Below are positions 24,849-33,672 of a stretch of 64,000 nt of DNA, piece after piece. Position 1 is the first letter of the stretch. Every line of letters begins with the position of its first letter. Location: positions 124,001-188,000 of the forward strand of contig NZ_JAHRCY010000005.1 in the NCBI RefSeq assembly GCF_019083965.1, given 5' to 3'. A program made the position numbers and the translations under genes. The notes beneath the pieces are model-generated. The model was not told the origin of the DNA, searched no databases, and saw only the letters and a list, made by a program, of their open reading frames with translations. This DNA comes from Catellatospora tritici (GTDB lineage Bacteria > Actinomycetota > Actinomycetes > Mycobacteriales > Micromonosporaceae).

Positions 24849-24852
24849 CGCT

Positions 24853-26250
24853 TCACCTGGTCGGGGTGGGCGCCGGTGCCGGTGCCGGCGCGGTAGGCAG
24901 CGCCATCCCCGCGTAGATCTGGTTCAGGACCGTCGGCAGCAGCGCGTTGGCCGTGGTCATGCCCTCGGGGGTCAGGGTCAGGTTGGCCCACACCACCAGC
25001 GTCACGTCGTTGTCGGTGTCGTAGCCGATGAACGAGTTGAAGCCTGGCAGCTCACCGCCGTGGTAGTGCATCGCGGCCTCGGGCCCGAAGCGCTGGTAGG
25101 TGATGCCGTACCCGTACTGCTGTCCGTCGGGGTTGGCCGGGTCCTCGACCTGCAGGCTGCGCAGCCACTGCCGCTGGTGGTCGGCGTCGAGCACCTTGCC
25201 CGAGGCCAGTGCCCGGATCCATGCGGCCAGGTCGTCGGCGGTGGAGACGGCACCTCCGGCGGCGGTGGCGTACGAGGAGTTCTGGTTGGTGTAGTCGGTC
25301 GGCTGCAGCGTGCCGGCGCGGGCCGCGGCCTGCAGGTCGGCGGGGTACGGATCGTCGCGCAGCGCGTAGATCGACCCGCCGTACATGTACCCGTGCGAGA
25401 AGGGCTGCGGCAGTTCGGTGTCGGTGGTGGCGGGCAGCGACGTCTGAGTCAGCCCGAGCGGGCCGAACAGCCGGTCCTGCAGCTGCTGGGCCAGCCCGCT
25501 GCCGCCGACCTTCTCGGCGATCAGGCCCAGCAGCGCGTAGTTGGTGTTGCTGTACTCGTAGGACGTGCCGGGTGCGAAGTTCGGCGGGTGGCCGAACGCG
25601 ATCGCCAGGACCTCCTGTGGCGTCCAGGCCTTCTGCGGGTCGGCGTCCAGTGTGGCCGAGAACTGGGGGTCGGAGGTGTAGTTGTACAGCCCGCTGCGCA
25701 TCTTCAGCAGCTGCTCGACGGTGATGTTGTCGCCGTTGGGCACACCGGGCACGTAGGCCGACACCGGGTCGCTGAACTTGAGTTTGCCGTCCTGGGCCAG
25801 CAGCGTGATCAGCGCGGCGGTCATGGTCTTGGTGTTCGAGGCGATCCGGAAGTGGGTGTCACCCGCCGGTGGTGCCTGCGTGCCCAGCTGGGTGGTGCCC
25901 GTCAGCGCTTCGAACCTGCCCTGCGGGGTGCACAGCAGGACCACCGCCCCCGGGATCATCATCTGCTCGGCGGCGGCGGCCACGGCGGCCTGGAACGCGG
26001 CCTGGTCGATGGGCTTCAAGGCCGATCCCTTCGGCGCGGTCGTGCTCGTCGCGCACGCCTGCGCGGCCGGTGCCGACCCGGCCGTCGGCCGCGCGGGTAC
26101 GGCGGACGCCGCGTCGCCGACCACCGCGCAACTCGCGGCGACCAGTAACGCGCAAGAGGCGATCGCGGCCAGGCGAGACGGCTTCGGGCCGCCGCGACAG
26201 CCCCTTCCACGATGCGCGGCCGGTTGTGCTCCTGCCCGTAGAACCCTCAT
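24853..26250 (-). CDS. secreted serine hydrolase (class C beta-lactamase / DD-peptidase family)
   Basis: 465 aa. The ATG at 26250 has GGGGG six bases upstream and starts a long signal peptide (hydrophobic A-A-I-A-S-C-A-L-L-V-A-A-S-C). The penicillin-binding fold is clear: Ser-x-x-Lys as S-N-T-K-T-M-T, the Tyr-x-Asn motif as Y-S-N-T-N-Y-A-L-L-G, and the third motif as H-Y-H-G-G-E-L-P-G-F-N. Members include D-alanyl-D-alanine carboxypeptidases, esterases and D-aminopeptidases. Acts outside the cell. No adjacent cell-wall gene narrows the substrate. Confidence 0.88.
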   Translation of the reverse strand: MRVLRAGAQPAAHRGRGCRGGPKPSRLAAIASCALLVAASCAVVGDAASAVPARPTAGSAPAAQACATSTTAPKGSALKPIDQAAFQAAVAAAAEQMMIPGAVVLLCTPQGRFEALTGTTQLGTQAPPAGDTHFRIASNTKTMTAALITLLAQDGKLKFSDPVSAYVPGVPNGDNITVEQLLKMRSGLYNYTSDPQFSATLDADPQKAWTPQEVLAIAFGHPPNFAPGTSYEYSNTNYALLGLIAEKVGGSGLAQQLQDRLFGPLGLTQTSLPATTDTELPQPFSHGYMYGGSIYALRDDPYPADLQAAARAGTLQPTDYTNQNSSYATAAGGAVSTADDLAAWIRALASGKVLDADHQRQWLRSLQVEDPANPDGQQYGYGITYQRFGPEAAMHYHGGELPGFNSFIGYDTDNDVTLVVWANLTLTPEGMTTANALLPTVLNQIYAGMALPTAPAPAPAPTPTR

Positions 26251-26412
26251 CGTCGACCCCCAGCCCTCTGCCCGCGGCGAGTTGCTCGCGAACGGGACAC
26301 CGGGGGTGCCACCACACAAAGCGGAATAATTTTAGCATCAGGCGGCGTCGGCGCGGTCGTGGACGGGTGGATAACAGCTGGTCGGCTGGGGCGCGCCCGC
26401 GCCACACTGCGG

Positions 26413-26937
26413 CTAGGCGGAAGCCGCCGGTGGCGAGGCGGCCAGGCGGGCGTATTTGATCATCAAGGGGCGCAGGCCGCGGCGCTCGTACACGCGCTGG
26501 GCGGCGAGGTTGGTGGCCAGCACGCCGATGTAGAGGTCACCGATGCCCAGCTCGTCCAGGCGGGCGTCGACCGCGTCCAGCAATCGTGTGCCCAGGCCCC
26601 GACCTCGGTAGGCGGGCGCGACCGACAAGGTCTCCAGCTCGGCCATCCGGTCGCCGGAGACCCAGCTGTCGTCGGGGCCGTCGAACACGTGCACGAACGC
26701 GTACCCGACCGGCTTGTCCCCGTCGAGGGCCAGCAGCACGAACGATCCCGGCTCGGCGATCCAGCGCAGGTACAGCTCGCGCCGCAGCTGCCAGGAGCGG
26801 GCGTCGTCGTACATGGCCAGGTGGGGCGCGACGGTGCGGTGATGCTCGTGCAGGCCGATCCACAGCGGTTCGAGCGCGTCCACGACCTCCGCTCCCGCGA
26901 GCCGGATCGTCAGGTCGGCGCTGCTGCTCACGGTCAC
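26413..26937 (-). CDS. GNAT-family N-acetyltransferase
   Basis: About 174 aa; GTG at 26937 (or 26931) is taken because the fold starts right after it. Acetyl-CoA motif V-A-P-A-Y-R-G-R-G-L-G-T-R-L, preceded by M-A-E-L-E-T-L-S and followed by N-L-A-A-Q-R-V-Y-E-R-R-G-L. Cytoplasmic; acceptor unknown. A terminator hairpin separates it from the small secreted protein gene upstream on the same strand. Confidence 0.8.
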   Translation of the reverse strand: MTVSSSADLTIRLAGAEVVDALEPLWIGLHEHHRTVAPHLAMYDDARSWQLRRELYLRWIAEPGSFVLLALDGDKPVGYAFVHVFDGPDDSWVSGDRMAELETLSVAPAYRGRGLGTRLLDAVDARLDELGIGDLYIGVLATNLAAQRVYERRGLRPLMIKYARLAASPPAASA

Positions 26938-26945
26938 ACCGTACC

Positions 26946-26984
26946 CATCGGCATGGGTCCGGCGGCGCCGAACCCATGCCGATG
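26946..26984 (-). terminator. hairpin, 13-bp perfect stem
   Basis: CATCGGCATGGGT at 26946-26958 pairs with 26972-26984, with a 13-nt loop. It begins four bases past the stop of the small secreted protein gene and should end its transcript before the GNAT gene. Confidence 0.75.
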
Positions 26985-26987
26985 TGC

Positions 26988-27338
26988 TCACTGCCAGGCG
27001 TAGAGGCAGTTCAGCGTCATGCCGGTGTTGACGATTGTGCCGTTGGACCGGGTGTAGGTGACCCCGATCGAGAACCGCAGGTTCGCCGCGCAGGCGCCGT
27101 ACACGCCGCTGAGTCCGTCGAAGGCGACCACGTGCGACCCGTTGTACTTCCACACCTCGTTGCTCAGCGGCAGCTGGTCCTCGATGTGGCAGGTGTAGTG
27201 GTAGTAGCCGCCGGACTCGCAGTCCAGCAGCCCGGCCGGGTTGAGCCGGGCACTGGCCGGTGACGCCATGGCCAGCACGGCGGTCGCGGCGAGCACGGTC
27301 GCCGCGACACCGGCGCCGAGGCGGGTCAGGTTCCGCAT
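26988..27338 (-). CDS. small secreted protein
   Basis: 116 aa. ATG with GGGAGAG upstream. Signal peptide with cleavage after A-S-P-A-S-A (residue 30). The mature part has four cysteines (L-L-D-C, Y-T-C-H, G-A-C-A, L-N-C-L), likely two disulfides, and a beta-rich pattern (V-W-K-Y-N-G-S-H-V-V-A-F, F-S-I-G-V-T-Y-T-R). Family not recognised. It follows the LuxR-type regulator gene on the same strand by 107 bp and may be its target. Confidence 0.65.
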   Translation of the reverse strand: MRNLTRLGAGVAATVLAATAVLAMASPASARLNPAGLLDCESGGYYHYTCHIEDQLPLSNEVWKYNGSHVVAFDGLSGVYGACAANLRFSIGVTYTRSNGTIVNTGMTLNCLYAWQ

Positions 27339-27445
27339 GGTCTCTCCCATCAGGATCGAGATCGTTGGTGACCCGAAGCCAAGCACCGCCGGTGGCCGCC
27401 GGTAAGGCGTCCGGCGCTGCACGAACCGGCGATGGCCGGTTGCTG

Positions 27446-28420
27446 TCACTCGGCGGCGGGCACCCAGCCGCGACGTACCGCGTGCACTCCGGCCTGGAAC
27501 CGGCTCTCGGCGCCCAGGCCCTCGACCGCGACCGAGATCAGGCGCCGGACGGTACGCACCGACAGGCCCAGCCGCCGCGCGATCGCCTCGTCCTTCTGCC
27601 CCTCGCCGAGCAGCGCCACGATCCGGTGCAGCCGCTCGGTGTCGGACTCCCCGCCCGCGTCGGGTTCGAACGGCCGCGACACCCGCCACAGCTGCTGGTA
27701 GAGCACGATCAGCGGCTGGACCAGCGCGGGGCTCTTGAGCACCAGCGCACCCCGGCCCGGCCGGTCCACGTCGGCGGGCAGCACCGCCAGCTCGCCGTCG
27801 ACGATGAACAGCAGCAGCGGCGGATCCGGGTGCAGCCGCACCTCGTCCAGGGCGGCGACCGTCTCGGTCAGGTAGGCGCGCATTCCGGCGTCGGTGGCGG
27901 CCTCGGTGCCGAAGACGGACCGGCTGCGCACCTGTCTGGCCCGGCTCACCTGGTCCATGGCCCGGCTCGCGGCCAGCGCCCGCGCCGACGGTGCCGGTCC
28001 GGGATTGACGGTCCACACCTGCCGCCTGGCCCCGGTGGCGATCTGATAGAGCCGCGAACGCACCGCGTCGTCGCCGGTGACGTGCTCGATCAGGTCACCG
28101 AACGTTTCGCTGCGGCCCCCGACGAACTCGGCGACCAGGTCGCCGACGCCGTCGCGCAGCCCGGCCAGCGCCGCCCGCCGGGCCTCGATGGCGGCCTCCT
28201 CGGCGGCGATGAGCAGGTCCATCGCCCGCTCCGGCGGCTCGATCCGCAACGTGCCGTCAGCGCGGGCCGCGACCAGCCCGCGTTCGGTCAGTTCGGCCAG
28301 GCTCGCCCCGGCGTCTGCGTCGAGCAGCCGGTCCAGGTCCGCGCGGGTCAGGCCGGGTTCGGTCAGCAGCATCCGGTACGCCGATTCGGCGGGCCGGGAA
28401 ACGCCGAACGTCTCGAACAT
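27446..28420 (-). CDS. LuxR-type HTH regulator with TrmB-like N-terminal domain
   Basis: 324 aa. Residues 1-60 look like a TrmB-type winged helix (A-Y-R-M-L-L-T-E-P-G-L-T-R-A-D-L-D-R-L-L, then L-T-E-R-G-L-V-A-A). A phospholipase-D-like sensor region follows. The C-terminal LuxR helix-turn-helix reads I-V-A-L-L-G-E-G-Q-K-D-E-A-I-A-R-R-L-G-L and S-V-R-T-V-R-R. This architecture is common in actinomycetes as a one-component regulator of secondary metabolism or of an adjacent secreted product. Confidence 0.8.
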   Translation of the reverse strand: MFETFGVSRPAESAYRMLLTEPGLTRADLDRLLDADAGASLAELTERGLVAARADGTLRIEPPERAMDLLIAAEEAAIEARRAALAGLRDGVGDLVAEFVGGRSETFGDLIEHVTGDDAVRSRLYQIATGARRQVWTVNPGPAPSARALAASRAMDQVSRARQVRSRSVFGTEAATDAGMRAYLTETVAALDEVRLHPDPPLLLFIVDGELAVLPADVDRPGRGALVLKSPALVQPLIVLYQQLWRVSRPFEPDAGGESDTERLHRIVALLGEGQKDEAIARRLGLSVRTVRRLISVAVEGLGAESRFQAGVHAVRRGWVPAAE

Positions 28421-28576
28421 GCCGTCTCAACTCCGTCGACCGCACCGATGATCCATTGAACGATACCTAAGTATGGCCACAAGTGGACATGGCCACTTCC
28501 AGCACCCCCGCAGGCGTGGAGTGACCAGCCGCCGGATGCCCATACTCGACGGGCGGTTCAGGACTGGGGAGGGACG

Positions 28577-28777
28577 ATGCCGGGACAACGGCGTACGGGC
28601 TTGCTGGCGTTACTGGCCGGGCTGGTGCTCGCCGTCGTCACAGCGCTGGCGGTGTGGGCGGTCGCGCCCTCCTACGCCGACACCGAGGAGCAGCCCTGCC
28701 CACCGGCGGCGGTGAAAGGCACCCCGCCGCCGTGCATCCAGCCGTGGATCTGGCCCGACGACCGTCCGTACCCGTGA
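28577..28777 (+). CDS. small exported or membrane-anchored protein
   Basis: 66 aa. A very good ribosome site (GGGGAGGG) precedes the ATG. One hydrophobic segment at residues 8-31 (L-L-A-L-L-A-G-L-V-L-A-V-V-T-A-L) ends in A-P-S-Y-A. A short Pro-rich tail with two cysteines follows (Q-P-C-P-P, P-P-C-I-Q-P-W). Likely a cleaved small secreted peptide or a single-span protein. Family not recognised. Confidence 0.6.
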   Translation: MPGQRRTGLLALLAGLVLAVVTALAVWAVAPSYADTEEQPCPPAAVKGTPPPCIQPWIWPDDRPYP

Positions 28778-28792
28778 CGGCGCGGCCGTGGC

Positions 28793-29380
28793 TCAGGCGC
28801 CGGTCAGCACGTGTTCGACCAGCCGGATGAGGACCTGCTTGGAAGAGTCGCGGCGGCGGGCGTCGCACAGCAGCACCGGCACGTCCGGTTCCAGGTTCAG
28901 CGCCAGCCGCACGTCGGCGGTGGTGTACCGCTCGCCGTCGTCGAAGCAGTTGACCGCCACCACGAACGGGGTCATCCGGTCCTCGAAGTAGCCGATGCTG
29001 GCCCAGCTGTCCTTCAGCCGCCGCGTGTCGGCCAGCACGACCGCCCCCAACGCCCCGAGTGCCAGTTCGTCCCACACGAACGAGAACCGTTCCTGGCCCG
29101 GGGTGCCGAACAGGTACAGCACCAGGTCGTCGCTGATGGTGATCCGCCCGAAGTCCATGGCGACGGTGGTGGTGTTCTTGGCCTCGACGCCGGACAGGTC
29201 GTCGACGCCGACGCTGGCGTCGGTCAGGACCTCCTCGGTGCGCAGCGGCAGGATCTCGCTGACCGAGCCGACCATCGTGGTCTTGCCGACCCCGAAGTGC
29301 CCCGCGATCAGGATCTTCACGGCGGTGGGCAGGGTGAACACCGCGGTGTCGGCCGCGGTGTCAGAGAGCACGGAGTCCAT
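28793..29380 (-). CDS. cvnD: conservon GTPase (CvnD-type)
   Basis: 195 aa MglA/Ras-like small GTPase. P-loop G-H-F-G-V-G-K-T-T (near 31), G3 motif G-T-P-G-Q-E-R-F, and N-C-F-D in place of N-K-x-D. Conservons are actinomycete four-gene units that work like a membrane-bound G-protein signalling complex, and this is the GTP-binding member. The start overlaps the end of the DUF742 gene by 20 bp, showing tight coupling. Confidence 0.9.
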   Translation of the reverse strand: MDSVLSDTAADTAVFTLPTAVKILIAGHFGVGKTTMVGSVSEILPLRTEEVLTDASVGVDDLSGVEAKNTTTVAMDFGRITISDDLVLYLFGTPGQERFSFVWDELALGALGAVVLADTRRLKDSWASIGYFEDRMTPFVVAVNCFDDGERYTTADVRLALNLEPDVPVLLCDARRRDSSKQVLIRLVEHVLTGA

Positions 29381-29744
29381 GGATGACCGCCTCGAGGACG
29401 GGCCGGTTCGGCGTGCCGAGCTCCGGCGCGGGGGATCTGGTGGCGATGAGCCGCTGTTCCAGCAGGTCGCCCAGCAGCACTTTGACGGTGCCTGACGGCA
29501 GGTCCAGGCGAGCGGCCAGTTCGGCCACCGACACCGGCAGCCGACAGCAGCGCAGGATCTGCTCGACCTCCGGCGAGGTGCCGTCGGGCGCCGCGGGGGA
29601 CCGCAGCGCCATCACGATGGAGATCAGGTCGAACGCGCCCCGCACCGGGCGGGTGCGGCCGGAGGTCACGGCGTACGGCCGGACGGTCGGTCCGGCGTCC
29701 TCCTGGGCCCACCCGCCGCCGGCGGAGGCGATGCTGTCGTCCAT
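29361..29744 (-). CDS. cvnC: conservon DUF742 protein (CvnC-type)
   Basis: 127 aa. V-R-P-Y-A-V-T-S-G-R-T, I-L-R-C-C-R-L-P-V-S-V-A-E-L-A-A-R-L and G-T-V-K-V-L-L-G-D-L form the winged-helix-like DUF742 core. DUF742 proteins bridge the sensor kinase and the GTPase in conservons. Located between the Roadblock gene (7-bp gap) and the GTPase gene (overlap). Confidence 0.9.
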   Translation of the reverse strand: MDDSIASAGGGWAQEDAGPTVRPYAVTSGRTRPVRGAFDLISIVMALRSPAAPDGTSPEVEQILRCCRLPVSVAELAARLDLPSGTVKVLLGDLLEQRLIATRSPAPELGTPNRPVLEAVIHGLRAL

Positions 29745-29751
29745 ACGCGGC

Positions 29752-30171
29752 TCAGTGGGCGGGCACCGCGGGGGCGCGCAGCGGTGTGGTGATGTACTGC
29801 CCGACCCGGACGACCAGCATCTCCATCTCGTACGCGGCGACGCCGACGTCGATGCCGGTGCCGGTGACGACCGCCAGGCAGGCGCCGTTGCCCGCCGCGG
29901 TGACGAACAGGTACCCCGTCCCGAACTCGATCATCGTGCGGCGTACGACGCTGTCGCCGAAGTGGCGCCCCGCGCCCCGGGCGAGGCTGCTCAGCCCGGA
30001 CGCGGCGGCGGCCAGGTGCTCGGCGTCGCCGCGCACCAACCCGCGCGAGGCGGCGACCAGCAGCCCGTCGGTGGACAGGATCACGGCGTAGCGGGCCTCC
30101 ACGACCCGGTGGACGAGGTCGTCGACCAGCCAGGTCAGGTCGGCGTTGGCGGTGGCTGTCTTGTCGGACAT
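29752..30171 (-). CDS. cvnB: conservon Roadblock/LC7 protein (CvnB-type)
   Basis: 139 aa. L-T-W-L-V-D-D-L-V-H-R-V, A-V-I-L-S-T-D-G-L-L-V-A-A-S and Y-L-F-V-T-A-A-G-N-G-A are typical of the Roadblock/LC7 fold that regulates MglA-like GTPases. Third gene from the end of the conservon, 30 bp after the histidine kinase. Confidence 0.9.
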   Translation of the reverse strand: MSDKTATANADLTWLVDDLVHRVVEARYAVILSTDGLLVAASRGLVRGDAEHLAAAASGLSSLARGAGRHFGDSVVRRTMIEFGTGYLFVTAAGNGACLAVVTGTGIDVGVAAYEMEMLVVRVGQYITTPLRAPAVPAH

Positions 30172-30201
30172 GCTCGGCTTCCTGTCGGGGAGGGGAATGG
30201 A

Positions 30202-32490
30202 TCAACCGGCGGCGGGACCGGACCGGTCGGCTCGCTCGCGGCCCTGGTGGACCGCGTTGACGTAGGCGGCCAGGAATCGGCCCACCTCTTCGGGGGTGCG
30301 CCCGTTCGGGCACGCGGCATCGGCCTGCTCCAGCTCCTGCAGGTCCCGTGGTCGCGGAACCGGAACCGGAACCGGAACCGGCGGCGTGGCCGGGGCCTTG
30401 GGCCGCTTCTCCCGCCAGGGCAGTCCGGCGGGAGTCTGTAGGGTGTCGGCCGCAGGCAGGGCGGGCACGCCCGTGGGCGGGGTGTCGGCGCTGATGCCCT
30501 GCGGCGGGGTGGGGCTGTCCCATCCGGTCGACGGCCCCCGGGCCGGGGCCACCGCGGTCGCGGCGGCGACGGTGGCCAGCAGCCGCTCGTACGGGCGCTG
30601 CGCGCCGGTCGTCTCGTCGTCGAGGAACGCCTCGGGCACGAGCACCGAGGCCACCACCCCGGCGTCGGCCGAGCGCCGCAGCCGCACCTCGATGCGGTGC
30701 CGGGCGGCCAACCGGCCGACCACGTAGAACCCGAGCCGGGCCGCTCCGGTCAGCTGAAACTCGGGCGGGTCGGCCAGTTGCCGGTTGGCCTCGGCCAGGT
30801 CGGGGTCGGTCATGCCCAGGCCCCGGTCCTCGATCTCGATGAGGTATCCGACGGGCACGGCGCGTCCGGTGACCACCACGACGGTCTGCGGCGGTGAGAA
30901 CGACAACGCGTTCTCCATCAGCTCGGCCAGCAGGTGGATCAGGTCACCGACGGCCCGTCCGGCCACCGCCGCGGTGTCGGCCGAGCGCAGCCGCACCCGG
31001 GGATAGTCCTCGACCTCGGCCAGCGCGGCGCGGATGACGTCGATCAGCGGCACCGGCCCGCGCCAGGTGCGGCTGGCGGGCACCCCGGCCAGGACGACCA
31101 GGTTCTCGGCGTTGCGGCGCATCCGGGTGGCGAGGTGGTCGATCCGGAACAGGTCGGCCAGTTCCTCGTCGGTGACGGCCTGCCGTTCCATGTGGTCGAT
31201 GAGCTTGAGCTGCCGGTGCACCAGCGCCTGGATGCGATGGGCCAGACTGAGGAACACGTCGCGTACGCCCCGGCGCAGTGCCGCCTGGTCGACGGTGGCC
31301 TGGATCGCCGTCTGCTGCACCTCGTTGAACGCGTGCCCGACCTGCCCGATGTCGTCGGCGCCGTACGCCAGCGGTGGCGCGGCCCCGGCGACGTCCACGT
31401 CCTCGCCCAGCCGCAGCCGCTCCACCACCCGCGGCAGCCGCTGCTGCGCCAGATCGAGCGCGGCCACGCGCAGCTCGGCGAGCTGGTTCTGCAGGTTGCG
31501 CAGGGTCCGGATGGTGAACCGGATCGACGCCACGACCGCGACCAGGCCCAGCCCGGCGGCCAGCACCAGCCGGATGACGATCCAGATCGCGGCGCCCCGG
31601 AACCGCACCACGGTCAGGTCCGCCAGGGTCAGCACCAGCGTGCGCAGCGCCTCGATCGCACCGGTCGCCGTGGCACGCCACCCGGCCGCGTCGACGCCCG
31701 GGGCCACCCCCGGCCTGACCGCCATCAGCTGCTCCTCCAGGGCGCGCAGCGCGGTCAGCTCGGGCCCGGCCAGCAGCTTCTGATACTCGCCCCGGTCCGG
31801 TTGCGGCAGCCGGTCGGCGACCTGCCGGGACAGGTACCGCTGGGCGCCGACGAGCTGGGTGAGCGTGGCCCGGTCGGCGTCGGTCAGGCGTTCGGCGCCC
31901 AGGACGCCGGAGACCACGGCGTCCTCCCGGGAGATCATCTCCTGGCTGTGGGTGAGCAGCACCAGCGTCGAGGTGTGGTAGATGACCTCGGAGTCGTCCC
32001 AGGCGGTGTAGGTGTCGTACACGTCGAAGCCGAGCTGGGCCAGGCCGGTGAAGTAGTCGTTGGCGCCGACCCGGTCCACCTGTCCGCCGTCCAGGGCGGT
32101 GCGGTGCGACCCCAGCGTGTCCAGACCCGCGAGCAGGTCGGCCAGCCGGGCGTCGCTGGCGGCGCTGGTCGACCATTGTGCGGCGGTGCCCTCCAGCGCC
32201 CCGCGCAGCTTCGCCGCGGCCTGGTCGGTGGTGGCGCGGGCGGCGTCCATCGCGGTACGCGACGCCGCCGCGCCCGCCGCGGCGTAGGCGACCGACTCGC
32301 GCCGCTCCTCCTGCACCGCCGCGATCAGCGCCTCGGTCGGCTTGGCGACCTGCTGCTCCAACGTGGCCAGCCACACCAGGCTGACGCCTTCGCCGACGGT
32401 GACGTACGCGGCGAACGCCCACAGCGCCACCAGCGACGCCAGCACGGCGACGATCTTGTTCCGGAGACCGGGGTTGCGCGGTCTGTTCAT
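30202..32490 (-). CDS. cvnA: conservon sensor histidine kinase (CvnA-type) with nitrate-sensor-like ectodomain
   Basis: 762 aa. First transmembrane helix near 10-35, an all-helical extracellular NIT-type sensing domain (about 40-300), a second helix (I-W-I-V-I-R-L-V-L-A-A-G-L-G-L-V) near 310, HAMP, a dimerisation helix and an HATPase domain (E-L-M-E-N-A-L-S-F-S-P-P, E-D-R-G-L-G-M). The phospho-acceptor region (F-L-S-L-A-H-R-I-Q-A-L-V-H-R-Q-L) is that of actinobacterial CvnA-like kinases. The Pro-rich C-tail includes four Pro-Val pairs encoded by a CGGAAC hexamer repeated four times (30355-30378). First gene of the conservon. Confidence 0.9.
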   Translation of the reverse strand: MNRPRNPGLRNKIVAVLASLVALWAFAAYVTVGEGVSLVWLATLEQQVAKPTEALIAAVQEERRESVAYAAAGAAASRTAMDAARATTDQAAAKLRGALEGTAAQWSTSAASDARLADLLAGLDTLGSHRTALDGGQVDRVGANDYFTGLAQLGFDVYDTYTAWDDSEVIYHTSTLVLLTHSQEMISREDAVVSGVLGAERLTDADRATLTQLVGAQRYLSRQVADRLPQPDRGEYQKLLAGPELTALRALEEQLMAVRPGVAPGVDAAGWRATATGAIEALRTLVLTLADLTVVRFRGAAIWIVIRLVLAAGLGLVAVVASIRFTIRTLRNLQNQLAELRVAALDLAQQRLPRVVERLRLGEDVDVAGAAPPLAYGADDIGQVGHAFNEVQQTAIQATVDQAALRRGVRDVFLSLAHRIQALVHRQLKLIDHMERQAVTDEELADLFRIDHLATRMRRNAENLVVLAGVPASRTWRGPVPLIDVIRAALAEVEDYPRVRLRSADTAAVAGRAVGDLIHLLAELMENALSFSPPQTVVVVTGRAVPVGYLIEIEDRGLGMTDPDLAEANRQLADPPEFQLTGAARLGFYVVGRLAARHRIEVRLRRSADAGVVASVLVPEAFLDDETTGAQRPYERLLATVAAATAVAPARGPSTGWDSPTPPQGISADTPPTGVPALPAADTLQTPAGLPWREKRPKAPATPPVPVPVPVPRPRDLQELEQADAACPNGRTPEEVGRFLAAYVNAVHQGRERADRSGPAAG

Positions 32491-32700
32491 GGCACCCGCT
32501 CATACTCGGCTGACGACACGCACACGCCTGACCCCCAGGGCAGACGCCTTCACTACTTGCCCCGCGCCTGCGTGTGCCTGCGAAGAGCAACCGGTCCGAC
32601 ACCTGACGTGAATGAACGTCGCACGAGTAATAGCAACGGGCCCCTCACCGACATCGCACCGCCAGTGCGACGCCGCCAAAGCTCAGCCTCGGGTACGGCC

Positions 32701-32826
32701 GGACGCGACGAAGGCGTACGCCCGACTCCACCGTTCGGTCGTACGCCCTGTCACCGGCCGGTCGTCAGGACACGCAGAACTCGCTGCCCTCCGGGTCGGC
32801 CATCGCGATCCACGAGTCGGACCTTG
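32701..32826. repeat. direct repeat copy A: 3' end and terminator of a VOC gene
   Basis: About 120 bp that reappear at 35891-36016 with roughly 93 percent identity (about eight substitutions and one indel by eye). It contains a remnant of the VOC gene 3' end plus its terminator hairpin (32711-32720 with 32740-32749, one mismatch here). Similarity stops abruptly at both ends. It fills most of the 378-bp space between the conservon and the SDR gene; the rest shows no gene. Confidence 0.8.
32765..32822 (-). pseudogene. 3' fragment of a VOC/glyoxalase-like gene
   Basis: The minus strand encodes S-W-I-A-M-A-D-P-E-G-S-E-F-C-V-S followed by a stop. It matches the C-terminus of the intact VOC gene at 35955 (S-W-I-A-M-T-D-P-E-G-N-E-F-C-V-S). 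Upstream codons are lost, so this is a truncated copy. Confidence 0.75.
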
Positions 32827-32868
32827 CGGTCGGGTTCAAGAGGGAGGAAGGCCGTACCACTCGCGGGG

Positions 32869-33606
32869 TTACCAGGGGATGGCTCCGCCGTCCTCGAAGA
32901 ACGAACCGGTCGGGCCGCCGTCCGGCAGCGTGGCGAGCCGGATCGCCGTGACTGCGCCCTGCTCGGGGGTGCGGGGTCCGTGGAAGCCGGTGAAGTCGGT
33001 CGCGACCAGGCCCGGGCAGGCGGCGTTGATCAAGACGCCCGTGCCGGCGAGTTGGCGGGCGTACTGCACGGTGACGGCGTTGAGGAACGTCTTCGACGGC
33101 GCGTAGGCCGCCATGACGGGGCCGATGTCGATGTCCGGGTCCGCCTGCCGGGTCAGGGAGCCCACGGCGCTGGAGACGTTGACAATGCGGGGCGACCTGG
33201 AGCGCCGCAGCAGCGGCAGCATCGCGTTGGTCACCTGGATGACGCCCAGCACGTTGGTCTCCACCACCGTCCGGACCACGTCAAGATCGAGGCTGGTCGG
33301 ATCCTGGACCCACCCCGGCCCCATCTCCCCCGAGACGCCGGCGTTGTTGACCAGGACGTCGAGACGCCCGGCCGCCAGCTCGACCAGTTCGGCGGCCTCG
33401 ATGACGCTGCGTCGGCTCGTCACGTCCAGCGGCACGCCGAACGCGTCGACCCCGGCGGCGCGCAGCTTCTCGACAGCAGCCCCAAGCCGGGCTTCGTCAC
33501 GGGCTCCCACGCCCACGCGGTACCCCAAGGCGCCGAGACCGGCCGCGATTGCGTACCCAATGCCTTTGTTCGCACCGGTCACCAGCGCGATCTTCGCTTT
33601 ACTCAT
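32869..33606 (-). CDS. short-chain dehydrogenase/reductase
   Basis: 245 aa classical SDR. Cofactor motif T-G-A-N-K-G-I-G (near 10), N-N-A-G (near 91), catalytic Ser in N-V-S-S-A-V-G and Y-A-P-S-K. The tail reads F-E-D-G-G-A-I-P-W. Similar enzymes oxidise or reduce small carbonyl compounds with NADP(H). It is divergent from a LysR regulator, with an operator-like palindrome in the shared intergenic region, so it is probably the regulated target. Confidence 0.88.
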   Translation of the reverse strand: MSKAKIALVTGANKGIGYAIAAGLGALGYRVGVGARDEARLGAAVEKLRAAGVDAFGVPLDVTSRRSVIEAAELVELAAGRLDVLVNNAGVSGEMGPGWVQDPTSLDLDVVRTVVETNVLGVIQVTNAMLPLLRRSRSPRIVNVSSAVGSLTRQADPDIDIGPVMAAYAPSKTFLNAVTVQYARQLAGTGVLINAACPGLVATDFTGFHGPRTPEQGAVTAIRLATLPDGGPTGSFFEDGGAIPW

Positions 33607-33653
33607 GCCGCTGATGCTCGCCCTCAGCCGAGCAGAGCGTCCAACACCGAAAC

Positions 33654-33669
33654 GGTATTCTGTAATACC
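33654..33669. promoter_or_regulatory. LysR-type operator palindrome in the SDR/LysR divergent promoter
   Basis: GGTATT-CTGT-AATACC, perfect six-base arms with a four-base spacer. It is AT-rich in a GC-rich background, 47 bp from the SDR start and 54 bp from the LysR start. This fits the T-N11-A type site of LysR regulators. Confidence 0.65.
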
Positions 33670-33672
33670 CGC

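Noticed and set aside
30355..30378. Phase-variable repeat in the conservon kinase
   Set aside because: The unit is six bases, so gain or loss keeps the frame; it can change length but not switch the gene off.
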